This document shows positions 31,474-44,077 of a stretch of 64,000 bases of DNA, in pieces. Each line of letters begins with the position of its first letter. The first letter of the stretch is position 1. The translations under genes were made by a program, and so were the position numbers. The notes under the pieces are model-generated. The model made no database searches. It was not told the origin of the DNA and saw only the letters and a list, made by a program, of their open reading frames with translations. This DNA is from Lentinula raphanica (taxonomy: Eukaryota; Basidiomycota; Agaricomycetes; Agaricales; Omphalotaceae): assembly GCA_027919835.1 (NCBI GenBank), contig JANVFP010000003.1, forward strand, positions 620,001 through 684,000. Direction: 5' to 3'.

Positions 31474-33069
31474 GATCGCTGGAAGATCCACCGACAAAGA
31501 TGAGCGAGAAAGTACTGGAAGGAACTAGGTCTGAACATCGAAATAAAAATCTGACGATTTGGTGTGGTAAAATTCAACGTACCGACGGCGGCGGCAAACA
31601 ACGCAATCGTATCGGAAAGGCTCGAGAAAAGACTGGGAGTGAGAATCAGGACTCAATGAGCACAACAAAATCGTTGTCCGTTAGACGTACTAGTAGTAGA
31701 GGATAACTTCGACCAGCGAGATTATTCTCTTGTTTCGAAAAAATGACTGAGTCCATTGTTAAGATTAGTCTCATTTGTCGTAGCCGAGTACATTGGACAT
31801 ACTGCAACGAACTCTTCTTGATTCTTGAAGACAAGCGAGAATTCGTATTATCGGCAGGCGTGTAGACTTTGAGATAGTCAGAGATAGGAAGGACGCTCGC
31901 AGGGACATAAGAACACATACCGGTGAATTATTCGACCAGCGAATATGGTCTTTTGAAGAAATTTAAAGTTTAGGAACAGTGACTGAAGATATGGCACGGA
32001 GTCAATCATGAGAGAAGAGAGATCATGGATCAATCGACGACATACTGTGAAACGGAGTTGGAGTCTTGGACACTGGTGAGGGTGGGTTGGGAACTCGAAA
32101 CGAAGACTTCTGCTCTGATATATCATATGTAGTGGATAATGCCCTCAGGTGTCGAGCTGTGCAGGAGGATACCAGGAACGTAGCGATGATCCTTGATATG
32201 TTCTTGATTCGGAACTATGGGCATTGATGCAGATGCATGATGCATGACCGATGGGTTGCGAAAGGTTGCGAACTGTCACGGTTGCGAATCGCTCCAAACG
32301 ATTTTGAGTTGTTTTTCTTTGATTGTTTGGTTGGTGGCAAGGGAGATTATCATTCAATTATCAATCCCCGAGAGGACTCAGCGTCAGACTCGGATGCATT
32401 TGAAACATGGCGCTTGAAGTTGGGCTTGAAGCTTGAAGCCTGAAGCTTTCAACAGCTTTCAACTTAGCGGACGAGGGCCGCGAGGCTCTCTCAATTTGCC
32501 TTTGTTGAAGAATATACCAATGTTAGCTGGAGCAAGGTTCCATATTGCGCAAGGACTTGGAAAATCGACTTAAGTACCTTGAAGTCCAAGCGATTAAGCC
32601 TCTAAACCTGAATGGATCTTCAACCTGATTGTGATGATTTGAACAATGAAGGCCTTTTGAAGCTTGTTGAGGCCCGACCATATCCATCCATACGCTGTGA
32701 AATCTGTCGGACCACGCCGCATATGATCATGATGTTGCTTTGCAACTTACTATAGTACTAGTCAAGATTACTGTGAAGAGGCGCAATGAAGCTGGACAGA
32801 GCTGTACTTGCCGGGACAGAATTCAGATGAAGGTGCTGCGATAGTGCTGCAGTAAATTGAGGTATTCATCGTGAAGGACAGAAAATAGATTCCTTCATCC
32901 ACATAATTGATCTTTCACTTACGGAAAAGGCCATTGTCAAAGTAAACGAGGACAAACAGAGCTTATAGACGCCCGTCCTTCAATTGGTCTCTTCTGTACA
33001 ACGCACTCATAACTCTCTCCCAACCTCGTCTTCAATCTCTCCAATCCTAGTCACTTCTCACCCACCACG
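31474..33069. other. 1.6-kb intergenic region, no supported gene
   Basis: Open frames are short and motif-free on both strands. A run of CTTGAAG/AAGCTTGAAGCC words lies at 32410-32460; a similar word run occurs at 9858-9900. The right end holds the YPT6 promoter, pyrimidine-rich near 33000-33065. Confidence 0.55.
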
Positions 33070-33977
<908 letters not shown>

Positions 33978-34476
33978 TACCTATTTTACTCGTGCTGTAT
34001 TCCCAGAGATATTCGATTATATCATACGATTAAACGACACCGTCAGCCTGAAGTTTGAACCTTTGTCGATTGCAGTGACTCCACTAAGTGTGTGTAATAT
34101 GATGAGTGGTGTTTTTACAGGAACAAGGTGCGTGTCCTCTATCAGTAAATCAATGCTTCAAGCTCCATCTGACATTAGTTTCGTTCCAGGTCGAAACCTA
34201 TCTACGATTGGTTATGCGAAATCTCCTTCTACTGATAATCATCCGTCTGTCTCGCCCATCGCTGTCTTCATCAGTCAAAGCTGTTGCCATATATTTGCAT
34301 TCCTCTATAGCTTTTTGCTCCCTCCTCATCGGAAGTGCGCTCGTTGAATTCAGAATCTGAAGGATGCCAGGCTGGAGCTGAAGCGCTGTACAAATTCGTG
34401 TCACGAGTTTCACGATGATCGTACGCGAGAAAATATAAATAAGACGAACACTGGGGGTAGATGCATCTGATATCTC
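33978..34476. other. Intergenic, tandem YPT6 to DUF1479 gene
   Basis: About 500 bp; no coding signal beyond short frames. It is the 3' flank of YPT6 and 5' flank of the next gene on the same strand. Confidence 0.5.
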
Positions 34477-36269
34477 ATGTCTGTCCCCACCACGGATCAT
34501 ACTAACGCGTTGTTGAAACTCAAGCAGGAGGTTGCGGCTTCGTATGGACCTGATTTTCAAGCACAGATCACCACTGCTTGGACGGAAATCATTCAAGAAC
34601 TAGCAGAGGTCACTGAAAGTATTTCGACGAAGGGCTCAGAGGTGAGTAGCAGTGGTTGCAACATTCGAATGATTCATTATGGATGTCGTCCTACAGTACA
34701 TACCTCAAGTCAATTATTCGGAACTTTCCTCTCTATCGACCGAAAGATTGAACGAAATTCGTCGAATTGGGACCGTCGTAATCAAAGACGTTGTAGACGA
34801 CAAGAAGGCCTCAGGCTGGCAACAATCTCTCAAAGAGTTCATAAAAGAAAATCCAGATGTACCGGGTAATCTAGAGACATCTTTTGTTTCTCCCGCAGAA
34901 CGATCACTCATATCCGGCGTACATGTCAGGCTTTCCGGCCAACAACAAACAATTCTTTGAGCTCTAGTAATTCCGGTCTCATCGACCTCACACCCAGATA
35001 TTGACGAGTATCTCTTATTGTCAGTTGGACGAAACCCCAAGTCGAAGCTCGCTCGCATCCCGATGTCCTGGCAGCGTCCTCCTGGCTCAATAACCTCTAT
35101 CGGAACATATCCGAGTCTCCTAACAAGGCCGCGACAGGTGTCGATCTCAATGCCCCGTTGACCTATGCCGACCGTTTCCGTATTAGGCATCCTGGCGGAG
35201 GTTGGGTGTCCTTTCCGCCTCACATAGACGGTATGTACTAGTTTTGTGGCGTACATAGGTCTATGCTGAGCTGAAACGGCACAGGCGGTTCGATAGAACG
35301 GTGGCAGGATCCTGCGTTCCAGTCTTGTTTCGATGATATTCTTTCTGGGAAATGGCGAAAACATGATCCTTACGCTCTCGAGGGTCGTCTAGAAGCTCGT
35401 TCGTCGTTGTATCAGCGGGCTAATCAGGTTTGTATCTGGCGTGTATTCCAATGGATCACTCGGCTGAAATCTGAAAGGCTTCTGTATTCAGGACATTTCA
35501 AGGTTGGCTTGCGATGAGGTATGTGTATCCTCGTATTGTGTTCGCTACGGTGTATCAGTAGATGACTGCGACTGACCTTAATGACTTTCTTTGTATGATT
35601 CCTTGCAGCGAGACCGCCCCTACTCAAGGCACCCTCAAAGTTTTCCCCGACGTACTACTCTCTAATGCGTACATCATCCTCAGACCGTTCTTTCGCCCAC
35701 TCGTACCCGCTGACTCTCCTGAGATCCTCGACCCAAAGAACTGGGAATATGGTAAATATGGTTGTGCATAGTTCTCATTATTACCGCTCACTATAGTATC
35801 TATTCGTAGACATCTCTTATGCCGACTTCCCTGGGATTTACCCCAAGGACGGTGGATATGCTGGACCATGGCCTACACCAGAATCCCATCCTCATATGAT
35901 GCTCGAGAAAACCATGATCCCTGTTCCGAAGGTTATGCCGGGAGACACAGTATTCTGGCATTGTGACGTCGTCCATTCTGTCGAGGTGGATCATACAGGT
36001 CAAGAGGATTCGGCAGGTATGCATAGTGATTCCTTCATGTTTGCACTTGATCATAAGCTTTCGTCTCCGTAGTCATGTACATCCCAGCCGTGCCGACGAC
36101 CCCCATCAACAAGGCCTACGTTGAGAAACAAAAGGATTGTTTCTTGAAAAGTATCAATCCTCCTGATTTTCCCAAGGGCTCTCAAGCTTTCCATGGAATT
36201 TCGCAAACGGTTGAAGATTTTCTTTCGCCATTAGGCTTGCGAGCGATGGGTTTGACTGTCGCTAATTGA
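34477..36269 (+). CDS. DUF1479 / YbiU-type putative Fe(II)-2-oxoglutarate dioxygenase-fold protein (435 aa, 9 exons)
   Basis: Exons 34477-34641, 34697-34865, 34930-34966, 35025-35230, 35285-35427, 35478-35518, 35609-35751, 35810-36016 and 36073-36269 sum to 436 codons. Motifs: RIGTVVIKDVV near residue 75, YWTKPQVEARSHP, then HPGGGWVSFPPHIDGGSIERW, where His-x-Asp fits the first two iron ligands. Later come GTLKVFPD, YPKDGGYAGPWP and GDTVFWHCDVVHSVE, with the distal His. The substrate is unknown. Exons 3 and 6 are only 37 and 41 nt. Its 3' end converges on the P450 array with 149 bp between stops; whether it works with the P450s is unknown. Confidence 0.85.
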
Positions 36270-36418
36270 TTCGTTGTGAACGTTCCAAGTTGTAGACTAG
36301 TCAGAGGTGATCAAATCGAACCACATTGGATGAAAATCGAGATTTCCTTCATGTTTCCTTCCTCTGGAAGACTAATACTGTCTTTAGTCTTTAGATCTGA
36401 ACGAGGTACAAGTCAAGT

Positions 36419-38380
36419 TCATTCGTGCAGTTCGTCTACCGTTACTTCATAGTCTCCTTGCCACACGGTTGAGAAATAGTCTACGTGATCCCAATGGGAG
36501 TAATCAGCGATTCTAGAAACCCAACAATACTTCAGCTCGATGTCTTTTTCAAGAAGTTTCAAGCCTTACGCGTCTTTATGATTGACCTGGGTCAAGTTCA
36601 GTTTGCGGAAGACGTTAGCGAGAATGAGGTACAATTCGCTCCAAGCAAGGCTGCGGCACAAATGAGTTCCTCAAAATAGAAAGGGAGGAGGAAATACGCA
36701 CTTGATGCCCAAGCTACAGTTAGGTGTGTTCAGCTCTGAATATTCGTAAAATTTGAGCTCATGAACTTACCACATACGAGGTCCTTTACTGAAAGGAGCG
36801 AGATCTTGCATCATTTCGTCGGTGTTGTCAGCAAGCCATCGATCAGGATTGAATACGAGTGGCTCAGGAAAAACGTCAGGATTCATATGCAGAAACTGGG
36901 TACTCATTTCGACGATGGTCTATGAGGAAGGATATCAGACCGTGAACGGGCAGGGTAACCAAGGTACGGATTTAAAACTCACACCAGGAGGAAGCTTCAA
37001 GCCACCAATCTCAGGTGTCTGAGATTCAACGACGCGGGGAAGAGGGTGAATGACTCCAATAGAGAATCGGAGAGCTTCCTTGATGAACGCGGTCTATCGA
37101 GCCGAACATTATTCATTAACTATCCTGGAGCTGCTGAAACGATTTCACGAACCAGATAAGGCAATTTCTCGAGGGTCACATAGCTGAGCGGCCTGTCTTT
37201 GTCAGGCCACGCTTCCCGAAGCTCCTCTACCAGCCTTCGTTGTATGTCTGGGTTTTTGACAGCATAGAAGGTTCCCACAGTACAAGTATTGCCAACAGTA
37301 TCGCTGCCTGCCCCCACAAGGGTGATAGCTTCCTGGATAAGCGCCGTCTTGGACGGGCGCACTTGTCCTTTCTGTGGTTGGAGGAGATGATGATAGATTG
37401 TTTCATGCTCGACCTTTGAGAACTCTTCTGGATGGTTCATGAGGTGATCGATCTGGCGCTCGTACTGAGCACTCATTTCTACAAAACTATCGAAATCTGG
37501 GAACAGCCTCAGAAGCCTTTGTGGTGCGAAAGAGGCAAGCTTCAAGATGAAAGGAAAATGTCGTTGGATCCAGAGACGGTTAAGGGTTTCCCGTATGCTT
37601 GCCAGATCGTAGTTTCCGAACCCCGAGGCAAGAGCGTTGGTCGATTCTGCAAAGCAGTACGAAGTAATAACGTCGATGGTCAGCGCGCGATATGCAGCAG
37701 ACATGTGTACGCTTGTGCTTGGGGAGTCGTGATGCTCCTTGAGCAACACTATCAATTCATTGATCTGAAAGTACGATGGGGTAAGCACAATCGTCTCGCT
37801 GTACAATGGTTGTATGTATACCTTTTCTTGTATCGTATATTCAAGCTCGGTGACTGCTCGGCGAGAAAACAATGGTGCTAGGAGAGCTCTGCGATTTCTA
37901 GATTCTTGACGATCGCAGATACCCACAGACCCTTGCGGCGCATGGCTAACAGTGCTATGATAAAATTCTCGGTCTTTGACGAGGGTCAATCCGTGAGTGT
38001 AAATATCATGATATGCTTGACGATAGTTGAAATGAAGCTAGACGGGTCAAAAGGTCAAGGAGATGCTGCATGTACCCTGTGTCCATCACTTACAGTGTTA
38101 GGACCAATCCTGATCACAGGCCCTGTAAGTTCGTAGAATCAGATTCAAGCGGCAGCGTATGGTCCTCGTGGCATAGGTGCTCACCGTACAGTTTGTGAAG
38201 CCTCTCCAACTCCACGACCAGGTTCCCTTTTTCAATGATATTGTAGTATGCTTCATACCAGCTTGACAGAGCTGCAAAGACTGGTCCGGGGTACTTGCGC
38301 AATGGGTGGAAGTAGAGTCTGTAAATTGCATTCGCGACGAGATAGACGACTAGCAGGTAGACGAGGGACTGAATAAGCAT
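36419..38380 (-). CDS. Cytochrome P450, array member 1 (499 aa, 9 exons)
   Basis: Nine exons total exactly 500 codons. There is an N-terminal membrane anchor ([15 protein letters not shown]), then [10 protein letters not shown], the proline hinge typical of the CYP58/trichodiene-oxygenase-like fungal P450s. The I-helix is [10 protein letters not shown], the ExxR motif lies in EALRFS, the PERF-like motif is FNPDRWL, and the heme loop is FSKGPRMCLGI. The Cys codon is split by an intron (TG|C), and 36702-36713 is a 12-nt microexon. It is the leftmost of three same-strand paralogues sharing a 196-nt first exon. It has diverged most at the C-terminus ([16 protein letters not shown]). Substrate unknown; ER membrane. 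Converges with the DUF1479 gene. Confidence 0.9.
36702..36713 (-). other. 12-nt microexon, heme loop of P450 member 1
   Basis: On the minus strand: an acceptor ending TGTAG, 12 nt completing the heme Cys codon and adding Leu-Gly-Ile plus two bases of Asn, then donor GTGCGT. Skipping it would delete four residues, including the heme ligand's codon, while keeping frame. Confidence 0.8.
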
Positions 38381-38813
38381 CGTTGGAAGAGAGCTCGGTG
38401 TGTTGGCGACAGGAAGTTATTTCAAGCGACTTCCAAGTTTCAGTATTTAAACCAAGAGAAACTTTGATTTAGTTGCACTATGTATGTAACCTTGTCGCAG
38501 CAATTCCATGCAAGGCCGGAGCCGTGAACTTCTTTTTTCGGAGCCGCTTTATGGCAGGTCATGACACGCGTTCTCGTCGGCTCCGTTCCAACTTCCGGTC
38601 ACCAAAGAATGTTTGGTTTCGTTCTACACTAGGAAAAACTGACCAGCAGTGTGTGACGTCTCGGCCAAGTTCCAACTTTGTTCAAGGAATACTTCGTTAC
38701 ATACGTACAACTTGCTTGGCAACTTTAGGGATGGGATGAGTCGTAACATATCACCAACAGTGACTATCATCACCCTTGAAAATGGGGACGGTATATTGTT
38801 GATTGTCCTGCAT

Positions 38814-40837
38814 TCATTCACTGGGTGATAAGTAGGCTTCGCAGAATGGTTGGATAGAAACTCTATAATCTTCCCAGTGCCAGCGTGAAACCACAAGATC
38901 GCACTTGAAACCTTGACGGAAATCAGTCCTCTCACTAAGGAAAGAGGCATCAGACATCATGCCTAGCACACGAGGATACTGAAGATACCGACTTGACTTC
39001 TTCATCGTGAAGCTTCATGTTGAACTTTCGGAAGATATTTCCAAAAATGAGGTACAACTCGCACCATGCTAAACTATAGGTACACAAAGGTCAATGGAAA
39101 CAAGGTGGTCCTGCAATGGGAAGAGGTTAGACATACTTCAGCCCCACACTACATAGAGTGGTAGATATTTTTCCATCAATAAGTGGCACATTGCGTCAAT
39201 ACTAGTTCACTCACCAACTTCGAGGACCTTTACTGAAAGGCGCAAAGTCCAGATTCATTTCGTTTGTATCTTCAACCAGCCATCGATTTGGATTAAATGT
39301 ATAGGGATCAGGAAAGACATCAGGATTCAAGTGCAGAAATGCAGTGCTCATTTCGACGATAGTCTATGGGTTAAAGCTGAGATTTCAAGAGAAACTGATG
39401 TAACCGAAATTTATATACGCACTCCGGGAGGAATGTCAAAGCCAGCAATGTTGACAGTAGTAGTGGCTTGACGAGGCATGGGATGGATAACTCCAACCGA
39501 GAATCGCAACGCTTCTTTGATGAAGGCTGTCTGCAATGCCGATAAATCATAGGATGAGCACTGGTATTCACAAGGCTGTCTATTGCGTACCAGATATGGC
39601 AGTTTTTCCAGCACAGTGAGACCTAATGGCCGACCCTCATCGGGCCATGCTTCATACAGCTCTGTGGAAAGTTTGTGCGCGATAGATGGATACTTCAGAG
39701 CATAAAATGTCCCCACAGTGCAGACATTTCCGACAGTATCACTCCCCGCACCGACAAGGGTGAATGCTTGATCTATGAGCTCTCGTCGGGAGGGCGTCGT
39801 CCGATTCTTCGGGTTGAGGAGGTGATGATATATAGTTTCATGATCAGCGACAGAAACTGAGTCCGGGTTGGCCAGGAGTCCATCAATTTGATGCTCGTAA
39901 GCGGTCCTCATGTCCACGTAGCTTTTGTATTCAGGAGAAAGCCATTCGACCAGATTTTGAGGCGCGTTGCTAGCGGCAGTATTGAGAAAAGGAAAGTGTC
40001 TCTGGATCCAGATTCTCTTCACCACTTCCTGGACACTTCGCTGAATTGGATGATCGAAACCTGGAATCATAGTATCTGCAGATTGCGCAAAACAATATTC
40101 AGTGATGACATCCGTCGTAACTGCACGGTAGGCCGAGGCCATCGGAATGCTTGAACTTGGCGAAGTGTAATGCTCCTTCATCAAGGACACAAGCTGATCA
40201 ACCTAAAGAAACAGTCTGAGTCAGTGATAAGCATACTAGATTAGTCTTGACATTATTTCAGCTTTCCTTTTTCTGAACAGTGGATTCGAGAGCTAGTACG
40301 GCTCGACGGGAAAACATTGGCCCCAATAAACTCTTTTGCAGTTTTGCTTCCTCAGGATCACAGGTAGAAACAAGACCGGAGGGAGCGTGAGCCATGAAGC
40401 CCAGATAATACCCAGGCTCTTTGACAAATGCTGTCCCATTTGAATATATATCATGGTAAGCATTCCTGTCATTGAAATGCAACTGGAATTTCAATTCATG
40501 CAATCAGATATAGTGACTGCCATGAGTGAAATCACTGGAATGTCAACTGACTGTGTTGGGTCCAATCCGTATCACAGGCCCTGTAGAAATGGTAGCTGAT
40601 TGTCACTGTAAGTTCATTACTCGAACAGAAGTGAAATGTACCGTGCAGTTTGTGCAATTTGTCAATTTCGGTAAGAAGGGCACCTCCTTGAATGATGTTA
40701 TGATACAGCTCATACCAGTTGGTGAGAGCAGCTATCAGTGGCCCAGGATATTTGCAAAGGGGATGGAAATAGAGCCTGTAGAGAGCGACAACCCCTACGT
40801 AAACAAAGAGTAGCGATACGGAGAGTTGGAAGTACAT
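38814..40837 (-). CDS. Cytochrome P450, array member 2, with a damaged splice donor
   Basis: Same exon plan as the other two members: 196-nt first exon from ATG 40837, FHPLCKYPGP hinge, [11 protein letters not shown]-helix, EALRFS, FNPNRWL, heme loop FSKGPRSCVGL, 12-nt microexon at 39137-39148, and a final exon ending YLSPSE. At the third exon's end the sister gene reads CAG|GTTAAGG, but here the same place reads CAGAAAAAGG, so the GT is gone. Reading through meets a TGA four codons later. A weak GT three codons upstream (ACT|GTTCAG) would restore the frame with loss of two residues relative to sisters. Either a cryptic donor is used or the gene is dying. Confidence 0.75.
39137..39148 (-). 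other. 12-nt microexon, heme loop of P450 member 2
   Basis: Acceptor TATGTAG, 12 nt completing Cys and coding Val-Gly-Leu plus two bases, then donor GTATGTC, on the minus strand. Same position and phase as in the two sister genes. Confidence 0.75.
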
Positions 40838-42106
40838 CAGGAAGGGTGTGTGAACAAGCTTGGAGTTTCTGTTTATACCACCAGGTAGATATACGTAAAA
40901 GCAGTGCGAGTCAGCAATTATGTCACTTGAAGTTGTGGAGAACAATTAATAACCCCCTACTAGTACTTAATGCGGTCGAAAATCCCATTGACAGTGTTAC
41001 CGTTTTGATGTTGGTGCAATTCCATGATCTATGAAAACTCACATGAAAATAGAACACGGCTGGCATGAAAACTTACAGTGAATGCTAATTGCTATGCTTG
41101 ACGCAGTCAATTGTCGTCATTGTATGAGCCTAGCATTGTTAGCTCCCGTCACCTCCCGTTGTAAGCTGATGATCTTATCATAGTGGCGCCGCCATGAGCA
41201 GGGTCTTATACTTATAGGAGGCAGGAAGGCAACTTGAAGGACAAAGAAACTGGAGATACACCTGTGACCTGCCCTGCATTTCATTTCACCGGCGCCCTCG
41301 GCGTGGCTGCTTGGTCTTCCAACATCGGCTCCTGTCAGTGCGGATGTCGTTGAAGATATAACTGGACTGGCAACTGCTAGACTTTGAAATTTCGGGTGGG
41401 GCTTATTCTGTACTGGGTTGACAGGATTGTCTCGTGGAATTTTGGTGCCGCATGCTTTGACAAGATCTAATGAATGTTGGAAGAGTGGATAGTAGCAAGA
41501 CCCTAGTCAGCGTTAATAGAGAAGGCTAGATATTTTGTTACCACCGAATCCATTTGGAATCCATCGTGGTTAAGCATGCCTGTGATGAGGCTAGGAGAAA
41601 TTGGTACTGGTGCCATGGACTTACAACATGGAACCACTAGCCAACATAACGCGAAACTGGGATCTGCCACCTCAGACCTAGTTCTGCCTCTTGCATTCCA
41701 GGGACCAGGCTTGCAGGTGGTTATTGAAAGCCTTTAAACAGGGAACCTGAAGGTAGATAGCATCTGATTCCGTCGGCAATATCCTTCTGGCATCATGTTA
41801 GGGCGGCGTACATATTTTGAGAGAATAGCCAGAGATGCTTGCTGCTTTGTAAACGCCAGGACATAACATTGTCCACGTAAGGATGAGTTGAATGACTCCT
41901 TGCAGGTTTTAGGTTGGAGCAAGTTGAGTGGAATGCAAAGAGTCTCGCGGCGAGCTCTAGGCTGCACAAGCTCAGGCCGAAGGAACACTCAACTGCGATT
42001 GTATCATCTAATAGCAACTGCCGCCCGCTCATGCCTCAAGTCTGCTCGTAAATGATGTGACGTTCCAAGAGCTCATCTCCAGACACAACTTCTTCTGCTA
42101 GATTTA
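40838..42106. other. Intergenic between P450 members 2 and 3
   Basis: About 1.3 kb. No P450 fragment or other gene recognised. It must hold the promoter of member 2 and the 3' end of member 3. Confidence 0.55.
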
Positions 42107-44077
42107 CTACGTAGATGCTAGATTGGTTTCGGAGAATGGTGCAACAGAAACTGTATAATCCTCCCAGTGCCATCGTGGAACTAGATCATCGGATTTGATA
42201 CCTCGATCAAAATCAGTCCTTTGACTGAGTGGCATCAGTCATGCGAGCATGAAGATATTAAACATACTGACTTGATTTCTCTATCGTGTAGCTTTATGTT
42301 CAACTTGCGGAACATATTTCCAAGGATAAGGTACAGTTCGCACCATGCCAAACTGTGAATGTGTAGATGAAATGAGAGACAAGGCAGTTCCGCAAAAGAC
42401 GAGGCAGTGACATACTTTAATCCTATGCTGCAGATGACGATAAGCACAATATACAACAATAGTCCCTCTTAGTTCACTCACCACATACGAGGTCCTTTGC
42501 TGAAAGGCGCAAAGTCTTGGATCATTTTGTCTGTGTCTTCAGTAAGCCATCGATCCGGATCAAATGTATACGGCTTGCGAAAGACGTCAGGATTCATGTG
42601 GAGAAACACTGTGCTCATTTCAACGATAGTCTGTAGGGCCAAACCAAAGAGTTTGAGGATTATCTTGCAATCAATGTTCATGAGTACGTACTCCCGGCGG
42701 AATCTGGTAGCCAGCAATCTCTTCTGTAGTGTTGGCTTGACGAGGCATAGGATGGATGACTCCGATGGAAAACCGTAAGGCTTCTTTGATGAAGGCAGTC
42801 TGCACCAATGGAGTAAGCAAACTCGGTACTAGATTTGATGCTGTCTATCGCATACCAGATATGGTAGTTTCTCCAGCGTCGTTAAGCTCAATGGCTTACT
42901 TCCATCAGGCCATGCTTCATAAAGCTCCATTGTAAGTTTCTGGGAGATAGACCCATTCTTCAGAGCGTAAAATGTCCCCACAGTACAGACGTTTCCAATA
43001 GTATCACTACCCGCACCAATGAGAGTGAATGCTTGGTCCACTAGCATTTTTCGGGAGGGAGCCACTTGATTCTTCGGATTCAGGAGACGATGATAGATAG
43101 TTTCATGATCAGCTAGAGAAATTAGATCCGGATTACGCTTGAGTCGATCAATTTGATGCTCGAGGGCGGCCTTCATGTCTATATAGCTCTTGAATCTAGG
43201 TAAAAGCCAGCCTACTAACGTTCGTGGCATTTTACAGGCAAGAACGGTGAGAAAGGGAAAGTGTCTCTCGAACCAAATCCTCTTGAAGAAGTCCTCGATA
43301 CTCCGTTGTGTTGGGTGCCTGAAGCCTGGAACCAGAGTATCTGCAGATTGTGCAAAACAGTATTTGGTGATCAAATCCATTGCGACGGAACGATATGCCA
43401 AGTTCATCTGGAAACCTGAATCTTGAGAACTATAATGGTCTTGTATCAAGGCTATAAGCTGGTCAACCTAATCGAAGGGCAGTGAGTGTTGTGATCAAAC
43501 GAGACTCAAATGATAACCACAACTTTCCTTAACCTGAATGGTGGATTCGAGTGCTAAGACCGCTCGACGCGAAAACAATGGCCCTAACAAACTCTTTTGA
43601 ATTCTTGCTTCTCCAGGATCACAGGTCGCAAGAAGGCCCTGCGAAGCATGAGCGATGAAGCTGAGGTAAAACCCAGGCTCTTTGACAAATGCTGAGCCAT
43701 TTGTGTAGATATCATGGTAAGCACGACGGTCATTGAAATGCAACTGCGTTCAAATCATATGAGATACTCTCAATCAGCATAGAGAGAACCATTTTTGACT
43801 GACCGTGTTGGGACCAATTCGGATCACAGGCCCTGGAAGAATAGAAATTAGTTTCGCTACTTGAACGGAAGAGAAGCATACCATAGAATTTATGCAATTT
43901 CTCAATTTCGGTGACAAGAGCACCTCCTTTGACGATGTTGTAATACAGCTCATACCAGTCGGTCAGAGCAGCTAAGAGTGGCCCGGGATATTTGCGAAGG
44001 GGATGGAAATAGAGTCTATAGAGAGTGAGGGTCCCAATATAGATGAAAAGCAGAGTTGATACGAGCTGGAAGTACAT
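42107..44077 (-). CDS. Cytochrome P450, array member 3 (9 exons)
   Basis: ATG at 44077, 196-nt first exon with a hydrophobic anchor (LVSTLLFIYIGTLTLY) and the [10 protein letters not shown] hinge. Later: HFNDRRAYHDIYTNGSAF, FSRRAVLALESTIQ with an intact donor CAG|GTTAAG, then IGAGSDTIGN, EALRFS, FDPDRWL, heme loop FSKGPRMCIGL with the split Cys codon, and a 12-nt microexon at 42416-42427. The last exon reads VPRWHWEDYTVSVAPF, parallel to member 2. Members 2 and 3 are clearly closer to each other than to member 1. The gene appears intact. Likely ER-bound monooxygenase with unknown substrate. Confidence 0.88.
42416..42427 (-). other. 12-nt microexon, heme loop of P450 member 3
   Basis: Acceptor CTGCAG, 12 nt completing Cys and coding Ile-Gly-Leu plus two bases, then donor GTATGTC on the minus strand. 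Confidence 0.75.

Noticed and set aside
32410..32460. CTTGAAGC-type word repeats, also near 9858-9900
   Set aside because: Short and low in complexity; not enough length to call a repeat family from this window.
36419..44077. A full secondary-metabolite gene cluster
   Set aside because: Only P450s and a dioxygenase-fold gene are present; no backbone synthase, transporter or pathway regulator lies next to them.
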